From the NCBI RefSeq assembly GCF_900083545.1, contig NZ_LT559262.1, forward strand, positions 844,397 to 908,396: a stretch of DNA of 64,000 nucleotides. Direction: 5' to 3'. Position 1 is the stretch's first letter, and the number at the start of each line of letters is the position of its first letter. Shown here piece after piece: positions 25,811 to 33,660 of this stretch. Source of the stretch: Alistipes provencensis. GTDB taxonomy: Bacteria > Bacteroidota > Bacteroidia > Bacteroidales > Rikenellaceae. Both the position numbers and the translations under genes were made by a program. The notes beneath the pieces are model-generated. The model saw only the letters and a program-made list of their open reading frames with translations, had not been told where the DNA came from and did not search any database.

Positions 25811-26147
25811 CCTCCTTGTTCGTCTCGGCCCACTCCACCAGTCCGAAAATATGCGGCAGCAGGCTCCTGCCACGCTCCGTAAGACTGTATTCCACGCGCG
25901 GAGGCACCTCGGCATAGACCTCGCGGCGGATCATTCCGTCGGTTTCGAGCATCCGCAGCGTGACGGTCAGCATGCGGTGCGAAATGTCGCCCAGCGTGCG
26001 GTGAATCTCGCTGAAACGCATCACGCCGTTGGCATCGAGCGTCAGCAGCACCAGCATCGACCATTTATCCCCCAGCCGGTTCAGGATGTCCCGGATCGGA
26101 CAACTGCCCGTGGGCGTAAAATTCTGCAAACTTTTTTCCGCTTCCAT
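25782..26147 (-). CDS. HxlR-family winged-helix regulator
   Basis: A small DNA-binding protein of 121 residues from ATG 26147; a TTG at 26165 would add six. It has the HxlR pattern: CPIRDILNRLGDKWSMLVLLTL, MRFSEIHRTLGDISHRMLTVTLRMLETDGMI (recognition helix and wing), and VEYSLTERGRSLLP. The conserved cysteine at the start of the fold is a redox- or electrophile-sensing residue in relatives such as YodB and HypR. It is transcribed away from the DJ-1/PfpI gene and likely controls it and itself. Confidence 0.9.
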   Translation of the reverse strand: MEAEKSLQNFTPTGSCPIRDILNRLGDKWSMLVLLTLDANGVMRFSEIHRTLGDISHRMLTVTLRMLETDGMIRREVYAEVPPRVEYSLTERGRSLLPHIFGLVEWAETNKEAILAARRKS

Positions 26148-26162
26148 CCGTTTGGTATTCAG

Positions 26163-26185
26163 CAATGGTTACTTCGGCGTAACCA
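26163..26185. promoter_or_regulatory. Candidate HxlR operator
   Basis: TGGTTAC-N6-GTAACCA (26166-26185) is a perfect 7-base inverted repeat just upstream of the HxlR gene. CAATGGTTAC (26163-26172) has its near-complement ATAACCATTG at 26264-26273, and GGTAAC occurs at 26245-26250, so a second, looser site lies next to the DJ-1 gene. Confidence 0.55.
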
Positions 26186-26204
26186 ACTCATCTTTAGGTG
26201 CGTT

Positions 26205-26236
26205 CTTGTTTTTGCGGGCGGCTTGCCCTATATTTG
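26205..26236 (+). promoter_or_regulatory. Promoter of the DJ-1/PfpI gene
   Basis: CTTG (26205-26208), 20 bases, TATATTTG (26229-26236). The -7 box is perfect. The leader to ATG 26296 is about 55 bases and contains the second GGTAAC half-site region. Confidence 0.6.
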
Positions 26237-26240
26237 TACG

Positions 26241-26248
26241 CAAAGGTA
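26241..26248 (-). promoter_or_regulatory. -7 box of the HxlR gene promoter
   Basis: Reads TACCTTTG on the minus strand, about 95 bases before the HxlR ATG. The two divergent -7 boxes are only four bases apart, so the promoters overlap and the operator half-sites lie inside the transcribed leaders. No good -33 box is seen. Confidence 0.5.
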
Positions 26249-26295
26249 ACAAACTTACTGAAAATAACCATTGTTCCACTAAACGAATCGCAATC

Positions 26296-26823
26296 ATGGC
26301 AAAGAAAGTAGCCGTCGTGGCCGTGAATCCCGTGAACGGGATGGGCCTGTTCCAGTATCTGGAAACGTTTTTCGAAAACAAGATTCCCTGCACCGTGTTC
26401 GCCGTGGCCGACAGCCGCGAGATCCGCACCAACTCGGGTCTCGGCCTGACGGCCGACGACGTGATCGCCAACCTCAAAGGGCACGAGGATGAGTACGACG
26501 CCCTCGTATTCGCCTGCGGCGACGCCGTGCCGGTCTTTGCACAGCATGCCGGCGAGCCTTGGAACAAGGACCTGATGGAGGTGCTGAAAACCTTCGGGGA
26601 GAAGGGCAAGCTGATGATCGGCCACTGCGCCGCGGGGATGATGTTCGGATTCGCAGGCGTCGCCGCCGGACGGCGGGTCGCCGTGCATCCGCTGGCCAAA
26701 GCCGCCGTGACGGGCCCCGTGGCGACGGACGCCCCGTTCGAGATCGACGGCAACTTCTACACCGCGCAGGAGGAGCACGCCATCCCGGCGATGATCCGAC
26801 AGGTGGTCGAAGCACTGAAATAG
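26296..26823 (+). CDS. DJ-1/PfpI-superfamily protein
   Basis: A protein of 175 residues with a flavodoxin-like alpha/beta fold. The nucleophile elbow carries a cysteine in IGHCAAGMMFGFAG (about residues 112-125), as in DJ-1/PfpI/Hsp31 relatives, which act as glyoxalases, chaperones or redox sensors. The N-terminal MAKKVAVVAVNPVNGMGLFQYLETF is typical for this family. The frame continues far upstream, but ATG 26296 follows the promoter and starts the domain. Regulation by the divergent HxlR protein is likely; the substrate is not known. It ends at a bidirectional terminator shared with the beta-lactamase gene. Confidence 0.85.
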   Translation: MAKKVAVVAVNPVNGMGLFQYLETFFENKIPCTVFAVADSREIRTNSGLGLTADDVIANLKGHEDEYDALVFACGDAVPVFAQHAGEPWNKDLMEVLKTFGEKGKLMIGHCAAGMMFGFAGVAAGRRVAVHPLAKAAVTGPVATDAPFEIDGNFYTAQEEHAIPAMIRQVVEALK

Positions 26824-26830
26824 CGTATGA

Positions 26831-26856
26831 AAAAGCCCCTCTGCGGAGGGGCTTTT
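26831..26856. terminator. Bidirectional intrinsic terminator
   Basis: AAAAGCCCCTC (26831-26841) pairs perfectly with GAGGGGCTTTT (26846-26856) around loop TGCG. It gives a T run on both strands and lies between two converging genes. Confidence 0.9.
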
Positions 26857-26858
26857 CG

Positions 26859-27740
26859 TTATCGCCGGGTGGCGTAATCGTAGACGAGCCGCGAAATGCG
26901 GGCGATGACGGCGGCGTTGGTCCGGTCGTCCTCGCGGGAATCCATGACGAAGACCGCAATCGAATAGCTGCGTCCGTCGGGCAGACGGACAATGCCGATG
27001 TCGTTGTCGGCGACCATCACGCCCTGCGCATCGCGGAAAGCGCTACCGGTCTTGTGCGCCACGGCGACGCCGGGAGGCAGCAGGCCCCGGAGTTTGTCGG
27101 GGCCGGTCGCGGTGGCGAACATTGTCTTCAGCAGAAAATCCCCGGATGCGGCGGAGAGGAGCTCCCCGCGGCGGAAAAGTTCGAGCAGCCGCACGGCGGC
27201 CAGCGGCGTGGTCCAGTTGAGATACTGATTGTCCGTACGGCGGTGCATCGTCTCTTCGTCGGCGACGATCACGGTTTCACCGATGCCCAGTCCGGCGATA
27301 TAGCGGCTCACGGCCTCCGGGCCGCCCAGAAACCGGAACAGCACGTCGCAGACGTTGTTGTCGCTCTGCGCGACGCTGTACGCCAGCAGTTCCGCCGCCG
27401 TGAACTCGCCGCCTTCGGGGCAGGCTTCGCGCAGCGGCGACCATGTATCGGGAAGCAGATCGGAGCGGCGGACCGGAATGCGCGTCGTGAGGGGAAGGCC
27501 GCGGCGGTCGAGGTCGTCGAGCAGGGCCAGCGCCTGATGGAACTTATAGACGCTCATCGTGGGATAGCGGCAGGCGTTGTTCACCACGAGCGTATCGCCG
27601 TCACCGAATACGACCGCGACGCCCACCGTCGCCCGCACCGAGTCGGTCACGGCGCGGACAGCCCGTTCGAGGGATTCGTTACGGGCCGAAAGGGGCATGG
27701 CCGCCGCGAGGCAGCAGCAGAGCAGGAACAGTCGTTTCAT
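26859..27740 (-). CDS. Class A beta-lactamase, subclass A2 (CfxA/CepA/CblA-like)
   Basis: A 293-residue periplasmic enzyme with a signal peptide (about residues 1-19). All class A motifs are present: Ser63-VY-Lys66 (SxxK), Ser126-Asp-Asn128 (SDN), a DEETMH Glu (162/163, the E166 equivalent, in the subclass A2 context) and Lys230-Thr-Gly. The C-terminal FVMDSREDDRTNAAVIARIS is characteristic of the Bacteroidetes A2 group, which often hydrolyses cephalosporins. It starts six bases after the stop of an AraC regulator and shares its mRNA. I see no mobile element nearby, so it looks like a resident chromosomal gene. Confidence 0.92.
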   Translation of the reverse strand: MKRLFLLCCCLAAAMPLSARNESLERAVRAVTDSVRATVGVAVVFGDGDTLVVNNACRYPTMSVYKFHQALALLDDLDRRGLPLTTRIPVRRSDLLPDTWSPLREACPEGGEFTAAELLAYSVAQSDNNVCDVLFRFLGGPEAVSRYIAGLGIGETVIVADEETMHRRTDNQYLNWTTPLAAVRLLELFRRGELLSAASGDFLLKTMFATATGPDKLRGLLPPGVAVAHKTGSAFRDAQGVMVADNDIGIVRLPDGRSYSIAVFVMDSREDDRTNAAVIARISRLVYDYATRR

Positions 27741-27746
27741 GGGGTG

Positions 27747-28661
27747 TTATCCCTTCCGTTTGTAGCGCGAGGGCGAGGTGCCCGTATGCTGTTTGAAATA
27801 CTTGCCGAAAAAGGACTGGGTCGAGAAATTCAGGTGATAGGCGATCTCCTGAATGCTCATGCCCGAGTATTTGAGCAAAGCCTTGGCTTCGAGGATCACC
27901 GATTCGTCGATCCACCGCGCGGCAGTCTTGCCGCTCACCTCCTTCACCACGGACGAGAGGTATTTAGGCGTGATATTGAGCTGCTTGGCGTAGAAGCTCA
28001 CATTACGCTCACGTTTGTTGTACTGCTGGAGAAGCGACATGAACTCGTCGAACAGCACCTCGCAGCGCCCCTGTTTGATCTCGCCGGGCTGCTCGCGCTG
28101 GTTGATCTCGGTGATGATGTAGAACGCCGTGGTGAAAAGCGTGCGGATGATCTCGTGGCGGTAGCGCTCCTTGTCGCTGCGCAGCATGGTCTTGATAAGC
28201 TGGAACAACTGGCGGATCTCATCCACGTCCTGCGGTGTCACCTCCAGCACCGGGGCCTTGCCGAAACGCATGTAGACCGGCAGCGAGGTCGAGAGGTCGA
28301 TCTGGATCTCGTTGACGAACGATTTCGAAAAAGCCAGCAGGTAGGCGGCGGCATTGGACGAGCATTTGACCGTGCGGATGATCGAATCGGGGTTGAAAAA
28401 GACGATGGTGTTGGGCTTGATGTTGTAATTCTGCATGTCGATCGACACCGTAGCTTCGCCGGCCATCATGATGATGGCCGTAAAACCGTCGATCGAAGTC
28501 GGATAGTCGGCCGTGGTGTTCTTGTCGGCCGTGAGCGCGGAAATGACCAGATCGTCCGAAAGGTAAAAGACATCGCTCATCTCCTTTTTGAGCCGGGAGA
28601 TGGAAACTTTTCGCAGGTTTTCGCGTCCGCTGCCGCGCGTCGCCTTGCCATTATCCGCCAT
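27747..28661 (-). CDS. AraC-family transcriptional regulator, co-transcribed with the beta-lactamase
   Basis: A 304-residue protein from ATG 28661 (MADNGKATR); an in-frame extension to 28745 passes through the promoter and is rejected. The N-terminal ~180 residues form a sensor domain (AIIMMAGEATVSIDMQNY, a cupin-like strand pattern). The C-terminal ~100 residues have both AraC HTH units: NVSFYAKQLNITPKYLSSVVKEVSGKTA and SIQEIAYHLNFSTQSFFGKYFKQHTGTSPSRYK. The gene pair with bla suggests that it might affect beta-lactamase expression, but adjacency alone does not prove that; it may equally regulate distant genes. Confidence 0.88.
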   Translation of the reverse strand: MADNGKATRGSGRENLRKVSISRLKKEMSDVFYLSDDLVISALTADKNTTADYPTSIDGFTAIIMMAGEATVSIDMQNYNIKPNTIVFFNPDSIIRTVKCSSNAAAYLLAFSKSFVNEIQIDLSTSLPVYMRFGKAPVLEVTPQDVDEIRQLFQLIKTMLRSDKERYRHEIIRTLFTTAFYIITEINQREQPGEIKQGRCEVLFDEFMSLLQQYNKRERNVSFYAKQLNITPKYLSSVVKEVSGKTAARWIDESVILEAKALLKYSGMSIQEIAYHLNFSTQSFFGKYFKQHTGTSPSRYKRKG

Positions 28662-28680
28662 ATCGTCGTAGTTTTTCCGA

Positions 28681-28712
28681 CAAAAGTAACAAAAACGGTC
28701 CAAAATCGCAAT
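28681..28712 (-). promoter_or_regulatory. Promoter of the AraC-beta-lactamase unit
   Basis: On the minus strand ATTG (28712-28709), 20 bases, TACTTTTG (28688-28681), about 20 bases before ATG 28661. Confidence 0.6.
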
Positions 28713-28781
28713 ACCGCCCCCAAAAAGAGTCGGAAAATATTTCACAAAACCCTCTCCGAACCCTCCGCCCGCAGCGGTTCC

Positions 28782-29648
28782 CTATTGCTGTTTTTCGCAC
28801 ATGATGCGCAGGCCCCCGGCGATGCACTCGATGTGCAGCGGGAATTCGGCGCCCTTCTGTCCGTCGACATCCGTCGGTTCGTTGACCGTCGAACGGATGT
28901 CGATCGTTTGCGCCTGCAGGTGGCGGACGATCTTCGGCTGCCCGCCCGCCAAGTAACGGCACATGGCCAGCGTCGAGCGGAAAAAGTTCTTCTTCTCGAG
29001 CAGGATGCAGTCGAAAAGGCCGTCCTTGATCGACGAGCGGCGCGCCAAATGGAAACCGCCGGCCGTCTCGCCGTTGAAGATGAGCACCATCAGCGACCGC
29101 AGGTCGAAGCGCTCGCCGTCGGCCTCGATCTCGAGCGGCACGGCGTGCATCGAACGGAACTCTTTGACCCCCTCGATGATGTAAGCCAGCTTGCCGATCC
29201 GGTGCTTGCGTTTGTCGGGTGTGCGCTGCGAGGTGGTCGTGAAGATGCCGAACGAGAAGATGTTGACAAACCAAAGCCCGTTCACGCACCCCACGTCGAC
29301 CCGTTCGACGCCTCCCGAAGCGATCTGCCGCGCCGCTTCGAGCGGTTCGCACGACATGCCCAGCGCCCGGGCGAAATCGTTGGCCGTACCCGAGGGAACC
29401 ACTCCGACGGGAATATCCAGCCCCTTGCCCTTCATGGCGTTGACCACATAGTTGACCGTGCCGTCGCCGCCCGCCACGACCATAAGATCGATTGCCTCGT
29501 TGCCGTCGAAGGGGTTTGCACCGAAATCGATCAGTTGGGGCGTGATCTCGTAGCCGTAAGCCCGGAAGACGGTGCAGATGGCCTCGACGTTGCGGGCGAC
29601 CTTGCCTTTGCCCGACTGCGTATTATAAAGAAATACAGCCTGTTTCAT
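28782..29648 (-). CDS. Diacylglycerol kinase-family (YegS/DgkB-like) lipid kinase
   Basis: A protein of 288 residues. The N-terminal catalytic domain has FLYNTQSGKGK, the nucleotide-binding VVAGGDGTVN (about residues 58-67) and VPSGTANDFARALG (about 84-97), all diagnostic for the DAGK_cat family. The C-terminal beta-sandwich includes FNGETAGGFHLAR and DGLFDCILLEK. The enzyme phosphorylates a lipid such as diacylglycerol or a sphingoid/ceramide lipid at the membrane; since Bacteroidales make sphingolipids, ceramide kinase-like activity is an alternative. It follows apbE by seven bases. Confidence 0.88.
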   Translation of the reverse strand: MKQAVFLYNTQSGKGKVARNVEAICTVFRAYGYEITPQLIDFGANPFDGNEAIDLMVVAGGDGTVNYVVNAMKGKGLDIPVGVVPSGTANDFARALGMSCEPLEAARQIASGGVERVDVGCVNGLWFVNIFSFGIFTTTSQRTPDKRKHRIGKLAYIIEGVKEFRSMHAVPLEIEADGERFDLRSLMVLIFNGETAGGFHLARRSSIKDGLFDCILLEKKNFFRSTLAMCRYLAGGQPKIVRHLQAQTIDIRSTVNEPTDVDGQKGAEFPLHIECIAGGLRIMCEKQQ

Positions 29649-29655
29649 GATATTA

Positions 29656-30666
29656 TTATTGCATAATCAATGCTTCCATAGCCGGTGAAACATACTCCTC
29701 GTAACCGTCGCTGCCGTCCGCGAGGATGAAATAGACCTTCACCCCGGGCATGGCGGCCGCAGCAGCCAGCGCATCGTCGGCGCCCATGGCCAGAAACATG
29801 GTCCCCAAGGCGTCGGCTTCGGCGCACGTCGGGGCCACGACCGTCACCGACAGCAGGCGCGAAACAGCGCTGCGGCCCGTGCGCGGATCGATGGTGTGGG
29901 CGACTTTATTACCCTCCTTATCGAGGTAGAAACGGCGGTAGTTGCCCGAAGTAGCCAGTCCGCCGTCGTGCAGCCGGACCCGTTTCTGGAGGTATTCGCC
30001 GTTCGACATATTGCCGTCGAAAGGGGTTTCGATGCCGATGCGCCACGGATTACCCTGCCGGTTGACGCCCCGGCAGCGGACCTCGCCGCCGATGTCGACG
30101 ATGTAATTCTCGGCACCGTATTTCTCGACCAGAGCGGCCAGCAGGTCGACCGTATAGCCCTTGGCTATCGAATTGAAATCGAGCTGCACGCGGGGATCGT
30201 CCTTGACCAGACGTCCGGCCTCGATGCGCACCTTCTCGCGCCCCACGAATTCGAGGATCGAATCGACGTTCGGATGCTCGGTGCGCTCCTTCCCGGCGAA
30301 GCCCCACGCCTCGACCAACGGCTTGACGGTCACGTCGTAACGCCCGTCGCTCAGGGAGCCGATACTGTCCGCAAGGCGGAGGTTAAAGGCGATATGACGG
30401 TCGACGCTGTCCGTTTCGTTGCGGTTCAGGCGGCTCAGCAGCGACGTGGAGTCGTAGATCGACATCGACACCTTGGCTTCGCGGTCGAGCTCCATGACGG
30501 CGGCGTAAAGCTCCTGCGGCGAGACGTCCCGGACGTCGGCCACCACATGCAGCGTCGTGCCCAGCATCACCCCGTCGACCGAGACGTAGGCGGGACGGCG
30601 TCCGCAGCCCCAGAAAGCGGTCGCAACAAGCACGGCCAAAGCCCCGCAGATCCCCTTTTTCAGCAT
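29656..30666 (-). CDS. apbE: ApbE-like FAD:protein FMN transferase lipoprotein
   Basis: A 336-residue lipoprotein (lipobox FWGC, Cys21) from ATG 30666 (MLKKGICG). The family transfers FMN from FAD to threonines of exported flavoproteins such as the Rnf and Nqr complexes. Seen: VDGVMLGTTLHVV at the start, SLLSRLNRNE, the long LDFNSIAKGYTVDLLAALVEKYG with IVDIGGEVRCRG (metal/FAD region, about residues 170-210), and HTIDPRTGRSA and TCAEADALGTMFLAMG near the end. The gene is first of a two-gene unit with the lipid kinase; the link between the two functions is not evident. Confidence 0.9.
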   Translation of the reverse strand: MLKKGICGALAVLVATAFWGCGRRPAYVSVDGVMLGTTLHVVADVRDVSPQELYAAVMELDREAKVSMSIYDSTSLLSRLNRNETDSVDRHIAFNLRLADSIGSLSDGRYDVTVKPLVEAWGFAGKERTEHPNVDSILEFVGREKVRIEAGRLVKDDPRVQLDFNSIAKGYTVDLLAALVEKYGAENYIVDIGGEVRCRGVNRQGNPWRIGIETPFDGNMSNGEYLQKRVRLHDGGLATSGNYRRFYLDKEGNKVAHTIDPRTGRSAVSRLLSVTVVAPTCAEADALGTMFLAMGADDALAAAAAMPGVKVYFILADGSDGYEEYVSPAMEALIMQ

Positions 30667-30778
30667 AATTCTCACTTGTTTAGCCGCAAAAATACGATTT
30701 TCCGGAGTATATTGTAAGTTTTCCGGCCAAAAAGGCAAATAATTTTCTGTTTTGAATGCTTAATTCTTAATTATTTCG

Positions 30779-30786
30779 TACCTTTG
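30779..30786 (+). promoter_or_regulatory. -7 box of the rpsO promoter and leader
   Basis: TACCTTTG, 70 bases before rpsO. A TTTG at 30751-30754 is 24 bases upstream, longer than usual. The ~65-base leader (to 30856) contains a G-rich stretch (GGTAAGGGGGATGCG, 30809-30823). S15 represses its own translation in several bacteria, so this could be a regulatory structure; I did not fold it in detail. Confidence 0.55.
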
Positions 30787-30856
30787 CGGAACGCTCTGGC
30801 GTTATCCACGGTAAGGGGGATGCGTCGTAGAGTGGAACGTAAACAAATTTTACACA

Positions 30857-31129
30857 ATGGCTTATTTAACAGCTGAGAAAAAGCAGGAGCTTTTCGGCCA
30901 GTACGGCAAGTCTAACACCGACACGGGTTCGCCCGAAAGTCAGATCGCGTTGTTTTCCTACCGTATCAGCCACCTTACAAACCACCTCAAAAGCAACAAG
31001 CACGACTTCGGAACCCAGCGCGCACTGCTGCGTCTGGTCGGCAAGCGCCGCGCGTTGCTGGAGTACCTCAAGGAGGTCGACATCGAGCGCTACCGCGCAA
31101 TCGTCAAGACGCTCAATCTCCGCAAGTAA
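30857..31129 (+). CDS. rpsO: 30S ribosomal protein S15
   Basis: A 90-residue protein with the S15 signature: TDTGSPESQIALFSYRISHLTNHLK and HDFGTQRALLRLVGKRRALLEYL, binding 16S rRNA helices 20-22 with S6/S18. Full normal length. Followed by pnp, the widespread rpsO-pnp arrangement, with a hairpin between them. Confidence 0.98.
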   Translation: MAYLTAEKKQELFGQYGKSNTDTGSPESQIALFSYRISHLTNHLKSNKHDFGTQRALLRLVGKRRALLEYLKEVDIERYRAIVKTLNLRK

Positions 31130-31140
31130 TCCCGAGGAAG

Positions 31141-31178
31141 AAATGAAGGCAATTCCCGAGAGGGGTTGCCTTCATTTT
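31141..31178 (+). terminator. rpsO-pnp intergenic hairpin (terminator or processing site)
   Basis: AAATGAAGGCAA (31141-31152) pairs with TTGCCTTCATTT (31166-31177), a 12-base perfect stem ending in T. It may terminate part of the transcripts or serve as a cleavage site for pnp autoregulation, as known from enterobacteria. Confidence 0.75.
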
Positions 31179-31221
31179 CGTTGCGAAAACAATCAAAAAC
31201 ACTCATAGGTTTAAATTTTTT

Positions 31222-33465
31222 ATGGAAGAAAAGAAGCTGTACAACGCAGTCCGTAAAACGATCACCCTGGCCGACGGACGCCAGATCGAGATCGAAACGG
31301 GCAAACTGGCCAAACAGGCCGACGGCTCGGTCGTCGTCAAGATGGGCGACACGATGCTGCTCGGTACCGTCGTGGCCGCCAAGGATGCAAAACCCGACAC
31401 CGATTTCATGCCCCTGCAGGTAGAGTACAAGGAGAAGTACGCCTCCATAGGCCGCTATCCCGGCGGCTTCATGAAGCGCGAAGGCCGTGCAAACGACAGC
31501 GAGATCCTCGTTGCCCGTCTGATCGACCGCGCACTCCGCCCCCTGTTCCCCGCAGACTACCACGCCGAAGTCTACGTTACGGTCAACCTCATCTCGGCCG
31601 ACAAGGACATTCAGCCCGACGCGCTGGCCGGACTGGCCGCATCGGCCGCGCTGGCCGTGTCGGACATCCCGTTCGGCGGCCCCATCTCGGAGGTCCGCGT
31701 AGCCCGCATCGACGGACAGTACGTCATCAACCCCAACTACTCGGAGATGGAGAAGGTCGACCTCGACATCATGGTCGGCGGTACGATCGACAACATCCTG
31801 ATGGTCGAGGGCGAGATGAAGGAGGTTTCGGAAGAGGTCATGCTCGGCGCCATCAAGTTCGCGCACGAGGAGATCAAGAAGCACTGCGCCGTACAGATCG
31901 AACTCTCGAAGGAGCTGGGCAAGGACGTGAAGCGTACCTACTGCCACGAAGTCAACGACGAGGAACTCCGCCAGACGATCATCAAGGAGCTCTACGACAA
32001 GGCTTACGCCATCGCCACGAGCGGCACGATGAAGCACGAGCGCGAGGACAAGTTCAACGCCCTCGAGGCCGAGTTCGCAGCCCGCTACTCGGAGGAGGAG
32101 CTCGCCGAGAAGGCTCCGCTGATCCACAAATATTTCCACGACGACGTGCAGAAGAAGGCCATGCGCAACATGGTCCTCAACGAAGGTCTGCGCCTCGACG
32201 GCCGCAAGACCGACGAGATCCGCCCGATCTGGTGCGAGGTGGGCTACCTGCCCGCGGCACACGGCTCGGCGATCTTCACCCGCGGCGAGACCCAGTCGCT
32301 CACGACCGTGACGCTCGGCACGAAACTCGACGAGAAAGTCAAGGACGAGGTGCTCGTGCAGGGCACCGAGCAGTTCGTGCTCCACTACAACTTCCCGCCG
32401 TTCTCGACGGGCGAGGCCAAGGCCGCACGCGGCCTGAGCCGCCGCGAGATCGGCCACGGCCACCTCGCATGGCGCGCCCTGAAGCCGATGATCCCGCTGG
32501 GCGAGGAGAACCCCTACGCCGTGCGTATCGTGTCGGACATCCTCGAGTCGAACGGTTCGTCGTCGATGGCTACGGTCTGCGCCGGAACCCTCGCGCTGAT
32601 GGACGCCGGCGTGAAGATCAAGAAACCCGTATCGGGCATCGCCATGGGTCTGATCTCCGATTCCGAGACCGGCAAGTGGGCCGTGCTGTCGGACATTCTG
32701 GGCGATGAGGACCACTTGGGCGACATGGACTTCAAGGTGACGGGTACCAAGGACGGTATCACCGCCACGCAGATGGATATCAAGGTCGACGGACTCTCCT
32801 ACGAGGTGCTGGGCGCCGCGCTGGAGCAGGCCCGCAAAGGCCGCATGCACATCCTCGGCAAACTCACCGAGTGCATCGCCGAGCCGCGCGAGGACTACCG
32901 TCCCTGCGTACCGCGCATCGTACAGATCACCATCCCGCAGGATATGATCGGTTCGGTGATCGGCCCGGGCGGAAAGGTCATCCAAGACATCCAGAAGACC
33001 ACGAACACCACCATCACCATCACCGAGAACAACAACCAAGGTTATGTCGACATCTTCGGCATCAACAAGGAGGCTCTCGACGGTGCGCTGGCGCGCATCA
33101 AGGCCATCGTGGCCATCCCCGAGGTGGGCGAGACGTACCACGGCAAGATCCGTTCGATCGTGGCCTTCGGCGCCTTCGTCGAGATCATGCCCGGCAAGGA
33201 CGCCCTGCTCCACATCTCGGAGATCGACTACAAGCGCTTCGAGACCATGGAGGAGACCGGCCTGAAGGAGGGCGACGAGATCGATGTCAAGCTGATCGGC
33301 GTCGACCCCAAGACCAACAAGCTCAAACTGTCGCGCAAGGCGCTGCTTCCCAAACCCGAGGGTTATGTGGAGCGGGAACGCCGCCCGCGTCCCGAGCGCG
33401 GAGAGCGCGGCGAACGCCGCGACCGCGGAGAGCGTCGGGAGCACCACGAGAGCAAGGAGGAGTAA
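31222..33465 (+). CDS. pnp: Polynucleotide phosphorylase
   Basis: A protein of 747 residues: two RNase PH domains (about 5-230 and 310-550) with [28 protein letters not shown], the catalytic-site region [29 protein letters not shown] and [18 protein letters not shown]; a KH domain (about 555-615, [16 protein letters not shown]) and an S1 domain (about 625-695, [28 protein letters not shown]). It degrades RNA 3' to 5' using phosphate and can also add tails. The last ~35 residues are Arg/Glu/Gly-rich (repeated RGER units), a disordered RNA-binding-type tail. No dedicated promoter was found. Confidence 0.97.
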   Translation: MEEKKLYNAVRKTITLADGRQIEIETGKLAKQADGSVVVKMGDTMLLGTVVAAKDAKPDTDFMPLQVEYKEKYASIGRYPGGFMKREGRANDSEILVARLIDRALRPLFPADYHAEVYVTVNLISADKDIQPDALAGLAASAALAVSDIPFGGPISEVRVARIDGQYVINPNYSEMEKVDLDIMVGGTIDNILMVEGEMKEVSEEVMLGAIKFAHEEIKKHCAVQIELSKELGKDVKRTYCHEVNDEELRQTIIKELYDKAYAIATSGTMKHEREDKFNALEAEFAARYSEEELAEKAPLIHKYFHDDVQKKAMRNMVLNEGLRLDGRKTDEIRPIWCEVGYLPAAHGSAIFTRGETQSLTTVTLGTKLDEKVKDEVLVQGTEQFVLHYNFPPFSTGEAKAARGLSRREIGHGHLAWRALKPMIPLGEENPYAVRIVSDILESNGSSSMATVCAGTLALMDAGVKIKKPVSGIAMGLISDSETGKWAVLSDILGDEDHLGDMDFKVTGTKDGITATQMDIKVDGLSYEVLGAALEQARKGRMHILGKLTECIAEPREDYRPCVPRIVQITIPQDMIGSVIGPGGKVIQDIQKTTNTTITITENNNQGYVDIFGINKEALDGALARIKAIVAIPEVGETYHGKIRSIVAFGAFVEIMPGKDALLHISEIDYKRFETMEETGLKEGDEIDVKLIGVDPKTNKLKLSRKALLPKPEGYVERERRPRPERGERGERRDRGERREHHESKEE

Positions 33466-33482
33466 AACGACTGTTAATGTGG

Positions 33483-33524
33483 ATATTTCGGACGGAAATA
33501 CACCGTTTTTTCCGTCCGGAATAT
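33483..33524 (+). terminator. Hairpin after pnp
   Basis: Arms 33483-33498 and 33509-33524 pair over 16 bases with one G-T pair. There is no T run after it, so it may protect the 3' end rather than terminate strictly. Confidence 0.6.
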
Positions 33525-33554
33525 TGCATAATTAGCAAGAGTTTTCTATATTTG
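33523..33554 (+). promoter_or_regulatory. Promoter of the OmpA/TPR lipoprotein gene
   Basis: ATTG (33523-33526), 20 bases, TATATTTG (33547-33554). The leader of about 100 bases ends AT-rich before ATG 33661. Confidence 0.65.
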
Positions 33555-33660
33555 CGCTGTTCCGCGGGCTGAAAATGGGCGAATACGCCCGGAAACGGGT
33601 TCCGGAACGGACTGAAATAGGGCAAACAAATTTAAAATAAACACATTAATTTTACCTATT

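Noticed and set aside
26559..29666. Plus-strand open frame of about 1035 codons across four minus-strand genes.
   Set aside because: It runs through the beta-lactamase, AraC and lipid kinase genes and their spacers without any recognisable family; it is a GC-driven shadow.
31090..33447. Minus-strand open frame of about 785 codons opposite pnp.
   Set aside because: Antisense shadow of a strongly conserved gene; no signal or motif of its own.
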